A stretch of 64,000 bases of DNA from Lepturacanthus savala. Lineage: Eukaryota; Chordata; Actinopteri; Scombriformes; Trichiuridae. The DNA lies in contig CM060477.1 in the NCBI GenBank assembly GCA_030544235.1, positions 21,039,934-21,103,933 on the forward strand, given 5' to 3'. Positions 31,744 through 43,816 of the stretch are shown in pieces. A model generated the notes under the pieces. That model searched no databases, was not told the DNA's origin, and worked only from the letters and a program-made list of their open reading frames with translations. Position 1 is the stretch's first letter; each line of letters begins with the position of its first letter. Position numbers and translations under genes: made by a program.

Positions 31744-32042
31744 GCACAGCCCACTCCTCAACAGCAGCCAAAGTCCCCCGTCTTCCCAGGAACCGTGTTC
31801 ACGGTAAGCCTCCTTCGCCTTGCTGCATATCCGGTGCCAGTCCACGCCCATTTCCCCCTTTTCCCAGGTTCGATATGGACCTACTGCGATAGGGCGTTGT
31901 CATGTTTGTCTTCCAGTCAAAGGCAAAACTCACTTTGGGTCGTTACATGGTGTGCTTTTACACCAATCACCATAGCAGCTGTAACAAAGTCGTCTGACGC
32001 AGTTGTCGCTTTGTTTTTTCATATTCCACAAGGCAAAGAGAA

Positions 32043-32230
32043 GGGTGCACCTTTCCCAGCGGCACTGCAATACCGGGCCGATGCGTGGAGTGGACGGGGC
32101 AAGCCCCTTTCTCAGCTCCAGGTACTAAAAATCCGTTTAATATGGAGTCCCCTTATAGAGGACGTATCAGATATTAAACTGATAAGAACAGATACTACAC
32201 TTGATCTTAGCCAAAAGGCCGAGAAGCGAT
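32043..32230 (-). ncRNA. RNU2: U2 snRNA gene, copy 41
   Basis: A at nt 179; otherwise consensus. Confidence 0.98.
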
Positions 32231-32409
32231 GAGCCCTTGCTGCCTGCTGCCCCGGGCCACCTCCCGTGCAGAGTTGTCACTTGTCGTGGAGCACTCGCTT
32301 CAAAAACCGCTCCGTCAACAACCGAGATTTAGCAGCTCCGCCCCGGGTCTCTCCTCTGTGAGGCCACGCGTCTCGTCAAGGACAGCTCTTTTGCTTTTCA
32401 CAAGTGCAC

Positions 32410-32528
32410 GAGGCTCTGCCAAATTGCAGGGCCTGACAAAAATAGGTTTAACTCATGGGTGCTCCTCTCCACGGAAGTCTTTAGTAAAAGGCGAAAGACT
32501 TGTACGTTATGAAGAGAAACCAGAGTAA
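32410..32528 (-). ncRNA. RNU5: U5 snRNA gene, copy 42
   Basis: Consensus RNA. Upstream spacer type C. Confidence 0.95.
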
Positions 32529-32827
32529 GCACAGCCCACTCCTCAACAGCAGCCAAAGTCCCCCGTCTTCCCAGGAACCGTGTTCACGGTAAGCCTCCTT
32601 CGCCTTGCTGCATATCCGGTGCCAGTCCACGCCCATTTCCCCTTTTTCCCAGGTTCGATATGGACCTACTGCGATAGGGCGTTGTCATGTTTGTCTTCCA
32701 GTCAAAGGCAAAACTCACTTTGGGTCGTTACATGGTGTGCTTTTACACCAATCACCATAGCAGCTGTAACAAAGTCGTCTGACGCAGTTGTCGCTTTGTT
32801 TTTTCATATTCCACAAGGCAAAGAGAA

Positions 32828-33015
32828 GGGTGCACCGTTCCCAGCGGCACTGCAATACCGGGCCGATGCGTGGAGTGGACGGGGCAAGCCCCTTTCTCAG
32901 CTCCAGGTACTAAAAATCCGTTTAATATGGAGTCCCCTTATAGAGGACGTATCAGATATTAAACTGATAAGAACAGATACTACACTTGATCTTAGCCAAA
33001 AGGCCGAGAAGCGAT
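32828..33015 (-). ncRNA. RNU2: U2 snRNA gene, copy 42
   Basis: C at nt 179; otherwise consensus. Confidence 0.98.
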
Positions 33016-33194
33016 GAGCCCTTGCTGCCTGCTGCCCCGGGCCACCTCCCGTGCAGAGTTGTCACTTGTCGTGGAGCACTCGCTTCAAAAACCGCTCCGT
33101 CAACAACCGAGATTTAGCAGCTCCGCCCCGGGTCTCTCCTCTGTGAGGCCACGCGTCTCGTCAAGGACAGCTCTTTTGCTTTTCACAAGTGCAC

Positions 33195-33313
33195 GAGGCT
33201 CTGCCAAATTGCAGGGCCTGACAAAAATAGGTTTAACTCATGGGTGCTCCTCTCCACGGAAGTCTTTAGTAAAAGGCGAAAGACTTGTACGTTATGAAGA
33301 GAAACCAGAGTAA
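33195..33313 (-). ncRNA. RNU5: U5 snRNA gene, copy 43
   Basis: Consensus RNA. Upstream spacer type A. Confidence 0.95.
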
Positions 33314-33612
33314 GCACAGCCCACTCCTCAACAGCAGCCAAAGTCCCCCGTCTTCCCAGGAACCGTGTTCACGGTAAGCCTCCTTCGCCTTGCTGCATAT
33401 CCGGTGCCAGTCCACGCCCATTTCCCCCTTTTCCCAGGTTCGATATGGACCTACTGCGATAGGGCGTTGTCATGTTTGTCTTCCAGTCAAAGGCAAAACT
33501 CACTTTGGGTCGTTACATGGTGTGCTTTTACACCAATCACCATAGCAGCTGTAACAAAGTCGTCTGACGCAGTTGTCGCTTTGTTTTTTCATATTCCACA
33601 AGGCAAAGAGAA

Positions 33613-33800
33613 GGGTGCACCGTTCCCAGCGGCACTGCAATACCGGGCCGATGCGTGGAGTGGACGGGGCAAGCCCCTTTCTCAGCTCCAGGTACTAAAA
33701 ATCCGTTTAATATGGAGTCCCCTTATAGAGGACGTATCAGATATTAAACTGATAAGAACAGATACTACACTTGATCTTAGCCAAAAGGCCGAGAAGCGAT
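33613..33800 (-). ncRNA. RNU2: U2 snRNA gene, copy 43
   Basis: C at nt 179; otherwise consensus. Confidence 0.98.
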
Positions 33801-33979
33801 GAGCCCTTGCTGCCTGCTGCCCCGGGCCACCTCCCGTGCAGAGTTGTCACTTGTCGTGGAGCACTCGCTTCAAAAACCGCTCCGTCAACAACCGAGATTT
33901 AGCAGCTCCGCCCCGGGTCTCTCCTCTGTGAGGCCACGCGTCTCGTCAAGGACAGCTCTTTTGCTTTTCACAAGTGCAC

Positions 33980-34098
33980 GAGGCTCTGCCAAATTGCAGG
34001 GCCTGACAAAAATAGGTTTAACTCATGGGTGCTCCTCTCCACGGAAGTCTTTAGTAAAAGGCGAAAGACTTGTACGTTATGAAGAGAAACCAGAGTAA
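33980..34098 (-). ncRNA. RNU5: U5 snRNA gene, copy 44
   Basis: Consensus RNA. Upstream spacer type C. Confidence 0.95.
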
Positions 34099-34397
34099 GC
34101 ACAGCCCACTCCTCAACAGCAGCCAAAGTCCCCCGTCTTCCCAGGAACCGTGTTCACGGTAAGCCTCCTTCGCCTTGCTGCATATCCGGTGCCAGTCCAC
34201 GCCCATTTCCCCTTTTTCCCAGGTTCGATATGGACCTACTGCGATAGGGCGTTGTCATGTTTGTCTTCCAGTCAAAGGCAAAACTCACTTTGGGTCGTTA
34301 CATGGTGTGCTTTTACACCAATCACCATAGCAGCTGTAACAAAGTCGTCTGACGCAGTTGTCGCTTTGTTTTTTCATATTCCACAAGGCAAAGAGAA

Positions 34398-34585
34398 GGG
34401 TGCACCGTTCCCAGCGGCACTGCAATACCGGGCCGATGCGTGGAGTGGACGGGGCAAGCCCCTTTCTCAGCTCCAGGTACTAAAAATCCGTTTAATATGG
34501 AGTCCCCTTATAGAGGACGTATCAGATATTAAACTGATAAGAACAGATACTACACTTGATCTTAGCCAAAAGGCCGAGAAGCGAT
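34398..34585 (-). ncRNA. RNU2: U2 snRNA gene, copy 44
   Basis: C at nt 179; otherwise consensus. Confidence 0.98.
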
Positions 34586-34764
34586 GAGCCCTTGCTGCCT
34601 GCTGCCCCGGGCCACCTCCCGTGCAGAGTTGTCACTTGTCGTGGAGCACTCGCTTCAAAAACCGCTCCGTCAACAACCGAGATTTAGCAGCTCCGCCCCG
34701 GGTCTCTCCTCTGTGAGGCCACGCGTCTCGTCAAGGACAGCTCTTTTGCTTTTCACAAGTGCAC

Positions 34765-34883
34765 GAGGCTCTGCCAAATTGCAGGGCCTGACAAAAATAG
34801 GTTTAACTCATGGGTGCTCCTCTCCACGGAAGTCTTTAGTAAAAGGCGAAAGACTTGTACGTTATGAAGAGAAACCAGAGTAA
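34765..34883 (-). ncRNA. RNU5: U5 snRNA gene, copy 45
   Basis: Consensus RNA. Upstream spacer type A. Confidence 0.95.
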
Positions 34884-35182
34884 GCACAGCCCACTCCTCA
34901 ACAGCAGCCAAAGTCCCCCGTCTTCCCAGGAACCGTGTTCACGGTAAGCCTCCTTCGCCTTGCTGCATATCCGGTGCCAGTCCACGCCCATTTCCCCCTT
35001 TTCCCAGGTTCGATATGGACCTACTGCGATAGGGCGTTGTCATGTTTGTCTTCCAGTCAAAGGCAAAACTCACTTTGGGTCGTTACATGGTGTGCTTTTA
35101 CACCAATCACCATAGCAGCTGTAACAAAGTCGTCTGACGCAGTTGTCGCTTTGTTTTTTCATATTCCACAAGGCAAAGAGAA

Positions 35183-35370
35183 GGGTGCACCGTTCCCAGC
35201 GGCACTGCAATACCGGGCCGATGCGTGGAGTGGACGGGGCAAGCCCCTTTCTCAGCTCCAGGTACTAAAAATCCGTTTAATATGGAGTCCCCTTATAGAG
35301 GACGTATCAGATATTAAACTGATAAGAACAGATACTACACTTGATCTTAGCCAAAAGGCCGAGAAGCGAT
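35183..35370 (-). ncRNA. RNU2: U2 snRNA gene, copy 45
   Basis: C at nt 179; otherwise consensus. Confidence 0.98.
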
Positions 35371-35549
35371 GAGCCCTTGCTGCCTGCTGCCCCGGGCCAC
35401 CTCCCGTGCAGAGTTGTCACTTGTCGTGGAGCACTCGCTTCAAAAACCGCTCCGTCAACAACCGAGATTTAGCAGCTCCGCCCCGGGTCTCTCCTCTGTG
35501 AGGCCACGCGTCTCGTCAAGGACAGCTCTTTTGCTTTTCACAAGTGCAC

Positions 35550-35668
35550 GAGGCTCTGCCAAATTGCAGGGCCTGACAAAAATAGGTTTAACTCATGGGT
35601 GCTCCTCTCCACGGAAGTCTTTAGTAAAAGGCGAAAGACTTGTACGTTATGAAGAGAAACCAGAGTAA
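35550..35668 (-). ncRNA. RNU5: U5 snRNA gene, copy 46
   Basis: Consensus RNA. Upstream spacer type C. Confidence 0.95.
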
Positions 35669-35967
35669 GCACAGCCCACTCCTCAACAGCAGCCAAAGTC
35701 CCCCGTCTTCCCAGGAACCGTGTTCACGGTAAGCCTCCTTCGCCTTGCTGCATATCCGGTGCCAGTCCACGCCCATTTCCCCTTTTTCCCAGGTTCGATA
35801 TGGACCTACTGCGATAGGGCGTTGTCATGTTTGTCTTCCAGTCAAAGGCAAAACTCACTTTGGGTCGTTACATGGTGTGCTTTTACACCAATCACCATAG
35901 CAGCTGTAACAAAGTCGTCTGACGCAGTTGTCGCTTTGTTTTTTCATATTCCACAAGGCAAAGAGAA

Positions 35968-36155
35968 GGGTGCACCGTTCCCAGCGGCACTGCAATACCG
36001 GGCCAATGCGTGGAGTGGACGGGGCAAGCCCCTTTCTCAGCTCCAGGTACTAAAAATCCGTTTAATATGGAGTCCCCTTATAGAGGACGTATCAGATATT
36101 AAACTGATAAGAACAGATACTACACTTGATCTTAGCCAAAAGGCCGAGAAGCGAT
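35968..36155 (-). ncRNA. RNU2: U2 snRNA gene, copy 46, nt 151 variant
   Basis: Private C151-to-U (A at 36005 on +) just before stem-loop IV. C at nt 179. A private T-to-C at 36301 lies in the flank beyond its promoter. Confidence 0.96.
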
Positions 36156-36334
36156 GAGCCCTTGCTGCCTGCTGCCCCGGGCCACCTCCCGTGCAGAGTT
36201 GTCACTTGTCGTGGAGCACTCGCTTCAAAAACCGCTCCGTCAACAACCGAGATTTAGCAGCTCCGCCCCGGGTCTCTCCTCTGTGAGGCCACGCGTCTCG
36301 CCAAGGACAGCTCTTTTGCTTTTCACAAGTGCAC

Positions 36335-36453
36335 GAGGCTCTGCCAAATTGCAGGGCCTGACAAAAATAGGTTTAACTCATGGGTGCTCCTCTCCACGGA
36401 AGTCTTTAGTAAAAGGCGAAAGACTTGTACGTTATGAAGAGAAACCAGAGTAA
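36335..36453 (-). ncRNA. RNU5: U5 snRNA gene, copy 47
   Basis: Consensus RNA. Upstream spacer type A with a private G-to-A at 36691. Confidence 0.95.
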
Positions 36454-36752
36454 GCACAGCCCACTCCTCAACAGCAGCCAAAGTCCCCCGTCTTCCCAGG
36501 AACCGTGTTCACGGTAAGCCTCCTTCGCCTTGCTGCATATCCGGTGCCAGTCCACGCCCATTTCCCCCTTTTCCCAGGTTCGATATGGACCTACTGCGAT
36601 AGGGCGTTGTCATGTTTGTCTTCCAGTCAAAGGCAAAACTCACTTTGGGTCGTTACATGGTGTGCTTTTACACCAATCACCATAGCAGCTATAACAAAGT
36701 CGTCTGACGCAGTTGTCGCTTTGTTTTTTCATATTCCACAAGGCAAAGAGAA

Positions 36753-36940
36753 GGGTGCACCGTTCCCAGCGGCACTGCAATACCGGGCCGATGCGTGGAG
36801 TGGACGGGGCAAGCCCCTTTCTCAGCTCCAGGTACTAAAAATCCGTTTAATATGGAGTCCCCTTATAGAGGACGTATCAGATATTAAACTGATAAGAACA
36901 GATACTACACTTGATCTTAGCCAAAAGGCCGAGAAGCGAT
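36753..36940 (-). ncRNA. RNU2: U2 snRNA gene, copy 47
   Basis: C at nt 179; otherwise consensus. Confidence 0.98.
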
Positions 36941-37119
36941 GAGCCCTTGCTGCCTGCTGCCCCGGGCCACCTCCCGTGCAGAGTTGTCACTTGTCGTGGA
37001 GCACTCGCTTCAAAAACCGCTCCGTCAACAACCGAGATTTAGCAGCTCCGCCCCGGGTCTCTCCTCTGTGAGGCCACGCGTCTCGTCAAGGACAGCTCTT
37101 TTGCTTTTCACAAGTGCAC

Positions 37120-37238
37120 GAGGCTCTGCCAAATTGCAGGGCCTGACAAAAATAGGTTTAACTCATGGGTGCTCCTCTCCACGGAAGTCTTTAGTAAAAG
37201 GCGAAAGACTTGTACGTTATGAAGAGAAACCAGAGTAA
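37120..37238 (-). ncRNA. RNU5: U5 snRNA gene, copy 48
   Basis: Consensus RNA. Upstream spacer type A. Confidence 0.95.
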
Positions 37239-37537
37239 GCACAGCCCACTCCTCAACAGCAGCCAAAGTCCCCCGTCTTCCCAGGAACCGTGTTCACGGT
37301 AAGCCTCCTTCGCCTTGCTGCATATCCGGTGCCAGTCCACGCCCATTTCCCCCTTTTCCCAGGTTCGATATGGACCTACTGCGATAGGGCGTTGTCATGT
37401 TTGTCTTCCAGTCAAAGGCAAAACTCACTTTGGGTCGTTACATGGTGTGCTTTTACACCAATCACCATAGCAGCTGTAACAAAGTCGTCTGACGCAGTTG
37501 TCGCTTTGTTTTTTCATATTCCACAAGGCAAAGAGAA

Positions 37538-37725
37538 GGGTGCACCGTTCCCAGCGGCACTGCAATACCGGGCCGATGCGTGGAGTGGACGGGGCAAGCC
37601 CCTTTCTCAGCTCCAGGTACTAAAAATCCGTTTAATATGGAGTCCCCTTATAGAGGACGTATCAGATATTAAACTGATAAGAACAGATACTACACTTGAT
37701 CTTAGCCAAAAGGCCGAGAAGCGAT
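37538..37725 (-). ncRNA. RNU2: U2 snRNA gene, copy 48
   Basis: C at nt 179. Promoter has C-to-A (+ strand) at 37802, position -77, a marker shared by five units. Confidence 0.98.
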
Positions 37726-37904
37726 GAGCCCTTGCTGCCTGCTGCCCCGGGCCACCTCCCGTGCAGAGTTGTCACTTGTCGTGGAGCACTCGCTTCAAAA
37801 AACGCTCCGTCAACAACCGAGATTTAGCAGCTCCGCCCCGGGTCTCTCCTCTGTGAGGCCACGCGTCTCGTCAAGGACAGCTCTTTTGCTTTTCACAAGT
37901 GCAC

Positions 37905-38023
37905 GAGGCTCTGCCAAATTGCAGGGCCTGACAAAAATAGGTTTAACTCATGGGTGCTCCTCTCCACGGAAGTCTTTAGTAAAAGGCGAAAGACTTGTAC
38001 GTTATGAAGAGAAACCAGAGTAA
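37905..38023 (-). ncRNA. RNU5: U5 snRNA gene, copy 49
   Basis: Consensus RNA. Upstream spacer type A. Confidence 0.95.
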
Positions 38024-38322
38024 GCACAGCCCACTCCTCAACAGCAGCCAAAGTCCCCCGTCTTCCCAGGAACCGTGTTCACGGTAAGCCTCCTTCGCCT
38101 TGCTGCATATCCGGTGCCAGTCCACGCCCATTTCCCCCTTTTCCCAGGTTCGATATGGACCTACTGCGATAGGGCGTTGTCATGTTTGTCTTCCAGTCAA
38201 AGGCAAAACTCACTTTGGGTCGTTACATGGTGTGCTTTTACACCAATCACCATAGCAGCTGTAACAAAGTCGTCTGACGCAGTTGTCGCTTTGTTTTTTC
38301 ATATTCCACAAGGCAAAGAGAA

Positions 38323-38510
38323 GGGTGCACCGTTCCCAGCGGCACTGCAATACCGGGCCGATGCGTGGAGTGGACGGGGCAAGCCCCTTTCTCAGCTCCA
38401 GGTACTAAAAATCCGTTTAATATGGAGTCCCCTTATAGAGGACGTATCAGATATTAAACTGATAAGAACAGATACTACACTTGATCTTAGCCAAAAGGCC
38501 GAGAAGCGAT
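38323..38510 (-). ncRNA. RNU2: U2 snRNA gene, copy 49
   Basis: C at nt 179; otherwise consensus. Confidence 0.98.
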
Positions 38511-38689
38511 GAGCCCTTGCTGCCTGCTGCCCCGGGCCACCTCCCGTGCAGAGTTGTCACTTGTCGTGGAGCACTCGCTTCAAAAACCGCTCCGTCAACA
38601 ACCGAGATTTAGCAGCTCCGCCCCGGGTCTCTCCTCTGTGAGGCCACGCGTCTCGTCAAGGACAGCTCTTTTGCTTTTCACAAGTGCAC

Positions 38690-38808
38690 GAGGCTCTGCC
38701 AAATTGCAGGGCCTGACAAAAATAGGTTTAACTCATGGGTGCTCCTCTCCACGGAAGTCTTTAGTAAAAGGCGAAAGACTTGTACGTTATGAAGAGAAAC
38801 CAGAGTAA
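38690..38808 (-). ncRNA. RNU5: U5 snRNA gene, copy 50
   Basis: Consensus RNA. Upstream spacer type C. Confidence 0.95.
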
Positions 38809-39107
38809 GCACAGCCCACTCCTCAACAGCAGCCAAAGTCCCCCGTCTTCCCAGGAACCGTGTTCACGGTAAGCCTCCTTCGCCTTGCTGCATATCCGGT
38901 GCCAGTCCACGCCCATTTCCCCTTTTTCCCAGGTTCGATATGGACCTACTGCGATAGGGCGTTGTCATGTTTGTCTTCCAGTCAAAGGCAAAACTCACTT
39001 TGGGTCGTTACATGGTGTGCTTTTACACCAATCACCATAGCAGCTGTAACAAAGTCGTCTGACGCAGTTGTCGCTTTGTTTTTTCATATTCCACAAGGCA
39101 AAGAGAA

Positions 39108-39295
39108 GGGTGCACCGTTCCCAGCGGCACTGCAATACCGGGCCGATGCGTGGAGTGGACGGGGCAAGCCCCTTTCTCAGCTCCAGGTACTAAAAATCCG
39201 TTTAATATGGAGTCCCCTTATAGAGGACGTATCAGATATTAAACTGATAAGAACAGATACTACACTTGATCTTAGCCAAAAGGCCGAGAAGCGAT
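39108..39295 (-). ncRNA. RNU2: U2 snRNA gene, copy 50
   Basis: C at nt 179; otherwise consensus. Confidence 0.98.
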
Positions 39296-39474
39296 GAGCC
39301 CTTGCTGCCTGCTGCCCCGGGCCACCTCCCGTGCAGAGTTGTCACTTGTCGTGGAGCACTCGCTTCAAAAACCGCTCCGTCAACAACCGAGATTTAGCAG
39401 CTCCGCCCCGGGTCTCTCCTCTGTGAGGCCACGCGTCTCGTCAAGGACAGCTCTTTTGCTTTTCACAAGTGCAC

Positions 39475-39593
39475 GAGGCTCTGCCAAATTGCAGGGCCTG
39501 ACAAAAATAGGTTTAACTCATGGGTGCTCCTCTCCACGGAAGTCTTTAGTAAAAGGCGAAAGACTTGTACGTTATGAAGAGAAACCAGAGTAA
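39475..39593 (-). ncRNA. RNU5: U5 snRNA gene, copy 51
   Basis: Consensus RNA. Upstream spacer type A. Confidence 0.95.
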
Positions 39594-39892
39594 GCACAGC
39601 CCACTCCTCAACAGCAGCCAAAGTCCCCCGTCTTCCCAGGAACCGTGTTCACGGTAAGCCTCCTTCGCCTTGCTGCATATCCGGTGCCAGTCCACGCCCA
39701 TTTCCCCCTTTTCCCAGGTTCGATATGGACCTACTGCGATAGGGCGTTGTCATGTTTGTCTTCCAGTCAAAGGCAAAACTCACTTTGGGTCGTTACATGG
39801 TGTGCTTTTACACCAATCACCATAGCAGCTGTAACAAAGTCGTCTGACGCAGTTGTCGCTTTGTTTTTTCATATTCCACAAGGCAAAGAGAA

Positions 39893-40080
39893 GGGTGCAC
39901 CGTTCCCAGCGGCACTGCAATACCGGGCCGATGCGTGGAGTGGACGGGGCAAGCCCCTTTCTCAGCTCCAGGTACTAAAAATCCGTTTAATATGGAGTCC
40001 CCTTATAGAGGACGTATCAGATATTAAACTGATAAGAACAGATACTACACTTGATCTTAGCCAAAAGGCCGAGAAGCGAT
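39893..40080 (-). ncRNA. RNU2: U2 snRNA gene, copy 51
   Basis: C at nt 179; otherwise consensus. Confidence 0.98.
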
Positions 40081-40259
40081 GAGCCCTTGCTGCCTGCTGC
40101 CCCGGGCCACCTCCCGTGCAGAGTTGTCACTTGTCGTGGAGCACTCGCTTCAAAAACCGCTCCGTCAACAACCGAGATTTAGCAGCTCCGCCCCGGGTCT
40201 CTCCTCTGTGAGGCCACGCGTCTCGTCAAGGACAGCTCTTTTGCTTTTCACAAGTGCAC

Positions 40260-40378
40260 GAGGCTCTGCCAAATTGCAGGGCCTGACAAAAATAGGTTTA
40301 ACTCATGGGTGCTCCTCTCCACGGAAGTCTTTAGTAAAAGGCGAAAGACTTGTACGTTATGAAGAGAAACCAGAGTAA
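40260..40378 (-). ncRNA. RNU5: U5 snRNA gene, copy 52
   Basis: Consensus RNA. Upstream spacer type B with a private C-to-T at 40489 and the G-to-A marker at 40574. Confidence 0.95.
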
Positions 40379-40677
40379 GCACAGCCCACTCCTCAACAGC
40401 AGCCAAAGTCCCCCGTCTTCCCAGGAACCGTGTTCACGGTAAGCCTCCTTCGCCTTGCTGCATATCCGGTGCCAGTCCACGCCCATTTTCCCCTTTTCCC
40501 AGGTTCGATATGGACCTACTGCGATAGGGCGTTGTCATCTTTGTCTTCCAGTCAAAGGCAAAACTCACTTTGGATCGTTACATGGTGTGCTTTTACACCA
40601 ATCACCATAGCAGCTGTAACAAAGTCGTCTGACGCAGTTGTCGCTTTGTTTTTTCATATTCCACAAGGCAAAGAGAA

Positions 40678-40865
40678 GGGTGCACCGTTCCCAGCGGCAC
40701 TGCAATACCGGGCCGATGCGTGGAGTGGACGGGGCAAGCCCCTTTCTCAGCTCCAGGTACTAAAAATCTGTTTAATATGGAGTCCCCTTATAGAGGACGT
40801 ATCAGATATTAAACTGATAAGAACAGATACTACACTTGATCTTAGCCAAAAGGCCGAGAAGCGAT
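40678..40865 (-). ncRNA. RNU2: U2 snRNA gene, copy 52, G97A
   Basis: G97-to-A (T at 40769 on +). C at nt 179. Confidence 0.97.
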
Positions 40866-41044
40866 GAGCCCTTGCTGCCTGCTGCCCCGGGCCACCTCCC
40901 GTGCAGAGTTGTCACTTGTCGTGGAGCACTCGCTTCAAAAACCGCTCCGTCAACAACCGAGATTTAGCAGCTCCGCCCCGGGTCTCTCCTCTGTGAGGCC
41001 ACGCGTCTCGTCAAGGACAGCTCTTTTGCTTTTCACAAGTGCAC

Positions 41045-41163
41045 GAGGCTCTGCCAAATTGCAGGGCCTGACAAAAATAGGTTTAACTCATGGGTGCTCC
41101 TCTCCACGGAAGTCTTTAGTAAAAGGCGAAAGACTTGTACGTTATGAAGAGAAACCAGAGTAA
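41045..41163 (-). ncRNA. RNU5: U5 snRNA gene, copy 53
   Basis: Consensus RNA. Upstream spacer type A. Confidence 0.95.
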
Positions 41164-41462
41164 GCACAGCCCACTCCTCAACAGCAGCCAAAGTCCCCCG
41201 TCTTCCCAGGAACCGTGTTCACGGTAAGCCTCCTTCGCCTTGCTGCATATCCGGTGCCAGTCCACGCCCATTTCCCCCTTTTCCCAGGTTCGATATGGAC
41301 CTACTGCGATAGGGCGTTGTCATGTTTGTCTTCCAGTCAAAGGCAAAACTCACTTTGGGTCGTTACATGGTGTGCTTTTACACCAATCACCATAGCAGCT
41401 GTAACAAAGTCGTCTGACGCAGTTGTCGCTTTGTTTTTTCATATTCCACAAGGCAAAGAGAA

Positions 41463-41650
41463 GGGTGCACCGTTCCCAGCGGCACTGCAATACCGGGCCG
41501 ATGCGTGGAGTGGACGGGGCAAGCCCCTTTCTCAGCTCCAGGTACTAAAAATCCGTTTAATATGGAGTCCCCTTATAGAGGACGTATCAGATATTAAACT
41601 GATAAGAACAGATACTACACTTGATCTTAGCCAAAAGGCCGAGAAGCGAT
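41463..41650 (-). ncRNA. RNU2: U2 snRNA gene, copy 53
   Basis: C at nt 179; otherwise consensus. Confidence 0.98.
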
Positions 41651-41829
41651 GAGCCCTTGCTGCCTGCTGCCCCGGGCCACCTCCCGTGCAGAGTTGTCAC
41701 TTGTCGTGGAGCACTCGCTTCAAAAACCGCTCCGTCAACAACCGAGATTTAGCAGCTCCGCCCCGGGTCTCTCCTCTGTGAGGCCACGCGTCTCGTCAAG
41801 GACAGCTCTTTTGCTTTTCACAAGTGCAC

Positions 41830-41948
41830 GAGGCTCTGCCAAATTGCAGGGCCTGACAAAAATAGGTTTAACTCATGGGTGCTCCTCTCCACGGAAGTCT
41901 TTAGTAAAAGGCGAAAGACTTGTACGTTATGAAGAGAAACCAGAGTAA
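41830..41948 (-). ncRNA. RNU5: U5 snRNA gene, copy 54
   Basis: Consensus RNA. Upstream spacer type A. Confidence 0.95.
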
Positions 41949-42247
41949 GCACAGCCCACTCCTCAACAGCAGCCAAAGTCCCCCGTCTTCCCAGGAACCG
42001 TGTTCACGGTAAGCCTCCTTCGCCTTGCTGCATATCCGGTGCCAGTCCACGCCCATTTCCCCCTTTTCCCAGGTTCGATATGGACCTACTGCGATAGGGC
42101 GTTGTCATGTTTGTCTTCCAGTCAAAGGCAAAACTCACTTTGGGTCGTTACATGGTGTGCTTTTACACCAATCACCATAGCAGCTGTAACAAAGTCGTCT
42201 GACGCAGTTGTCGCTTTGTTTTTTCATATTCCACAAGGCAAAGAGAA

Positions 42248-42435
42248 GGGTGCACCGTTCCCAGCGGCACTGCAATACCGGGCCGATGCGTGGAGTGGAC
42301 GGGGCAAGCCCCTTTCTCAGCTCCAGGTACTAAAAATCTGTTTAATATGGAGTCCCCTTATAGAGGACGTATCAGATATTAAACTGATAAGAACAGATAC
42401 TACACTTGATCTTAGCCAAAAGGCCGAGAAGCGAT
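42248..42435 (-). ncRNA. RNU2: U2 snRNA gene, copy 54, G97A
   Basis: G97-to-A (T at 42339 on +) on a type A background, the only such case. C at nt 179. Promoter has the -77 marker at 42512. Confidence 0.97.
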
Positions 42436-42614
42436 GAGCCCTTGCTGCCTGCTGCCCCGGGCCACCTCCCGTGCAGAGTTGTCACTTGTCGTGGAGCACT
42501 CGCTTCAAAAAACGCTCCGTCAACAACCGAGATTTAGCAGCTCCGCCCCGGGTCTCTCCTCTGTGAGGCCACGCGTCTCGTCAAGGACAGCTCTTTTGCT
42601 TTTCACAAGTGCAC

Positions 42615-42733
42615 GAGGCTCTGCCAAATTGCAGGGCCTGACAAAAATAGGTTTAACTCATGGGTGCTCCTCTCCACGGAAGTCTTTAGTAAAAGGCGAA
42701 AGACTTGTACGTTATGAAGAGAAACCAGAGTAA
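42615..42733 (-). ncRNA. RNU5: U5 snRNA gene, copy 55
   Basis: Consensus RNA. Upstream spacer type A. Confidence 0.95.
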
Positions 42734-43032
42734 GCACAGCCCACTCCTCAACAGCAGCCAAAGTCCCCCGTCTTCCCAGGAACCGTGTTCACGGTAAGCC
42801 TCCTTCGCCTTGCTGCATATCCGGTGCCAGTCCACGCCCATTTCCCCCTTTTCCCAGGTTCGATATGGACCTACTGCGATAGGGCGTTGTCATGTTTGTC
42901 TTCCAGTCAAAGGCAAAACTCACTTTGGGTCGTTACATGGTGTGCTTTTACACCAATCACCATAGCAGCTGTAACAAAGTCGTCTGACGCAGTTGTCGCT
43001 TTGTTTTTTCATATTCCACAAGGCAAAGAGAA

Positions 43033-43220
43033 GGGTGCACCGTTCCCAGCGGCACTGCAATACCGGGCCGATGCGTGGAGTGGACGGGGCAAGCCCCTTT
43101 CTCAGCTCCAGGTACTAAAAATCCGTTTAATATGGAGTCCCCTTATAGAGGACGTATCAGATATTAAACTGATAAGAACAGATACTACACTTGATCTTAG
43201 CCAAAAGGCCGAGAAGCGAT
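43033..43220 (-). ncRNA. RNU2: U2 snRNA gene, copy 55, shortened GC box
   Basis: C at nt 179. One C is missing from the GC box at 43328-43333, giving a 784-bp unit, with G-to-A at 43359 beyond it. Confidence 0.97.
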
Positions 43221-43398
43221 GAGCCCTTGCTGCCTGCTGCCCCGGGCCACCTCCCGTGCAGAGTTGTCACTTGTCGTGGAGCACTCGCTTCAAAAACCGC
43301 TCCGTCAACAACCGAGATTTAGCAGCTCCGCCCGGGTCTCTCCTCTGTGAGGCCACGCATCTCGTCAAGGACAGCTCTTTTGCTTTTCACAAGTGCAC

Positions 43399-43517
43399 GA
43401 GGCTCTGCCAAATTGCAGGGCCTGACAAAAATAGGTTTAACTCATGGGTGCTTCTCTCCACGGAAGTCTTTAGTAAAAGGCGAAAGACTTGTACGTTATG
43501 AAGAGAAACCAGAGTAA
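43399..43517 (-). ncRNA. RNU5: U5 snRNA gene, copy 56, G65A
   Basis: G65-to-A (T at 43453 on +), stem-preserving. Upstream spacer type B. Confidence 0.95.
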
Positions 43518-43816
43518 GCACAGCCCACTCCTCAACAGCAGCCAAAGTCCCCCGTCTTCCCAGGAACCGTGTTCACGGTAAGCCTCCTTCGCCTTGCTGC
43601 ATATCCGGTGCCAGTCCACGCCCATTTCCCCCTTTTCCCAGGTTCGATATGGACCTACTGCGATAGGGCGTTGTCATCTTTGTCTTCCAGTCAAAGGCAA
43701 AACTCACTTTGGGTCGTTACATGGTGTGCTTTTACACCAATCACCATAGCAGCTGTAACAAAGTCGTCTGACGCAGTTGTCGCTTTGTTTTTTCATATTC
43801 CACAAGGCAAAGAGAA

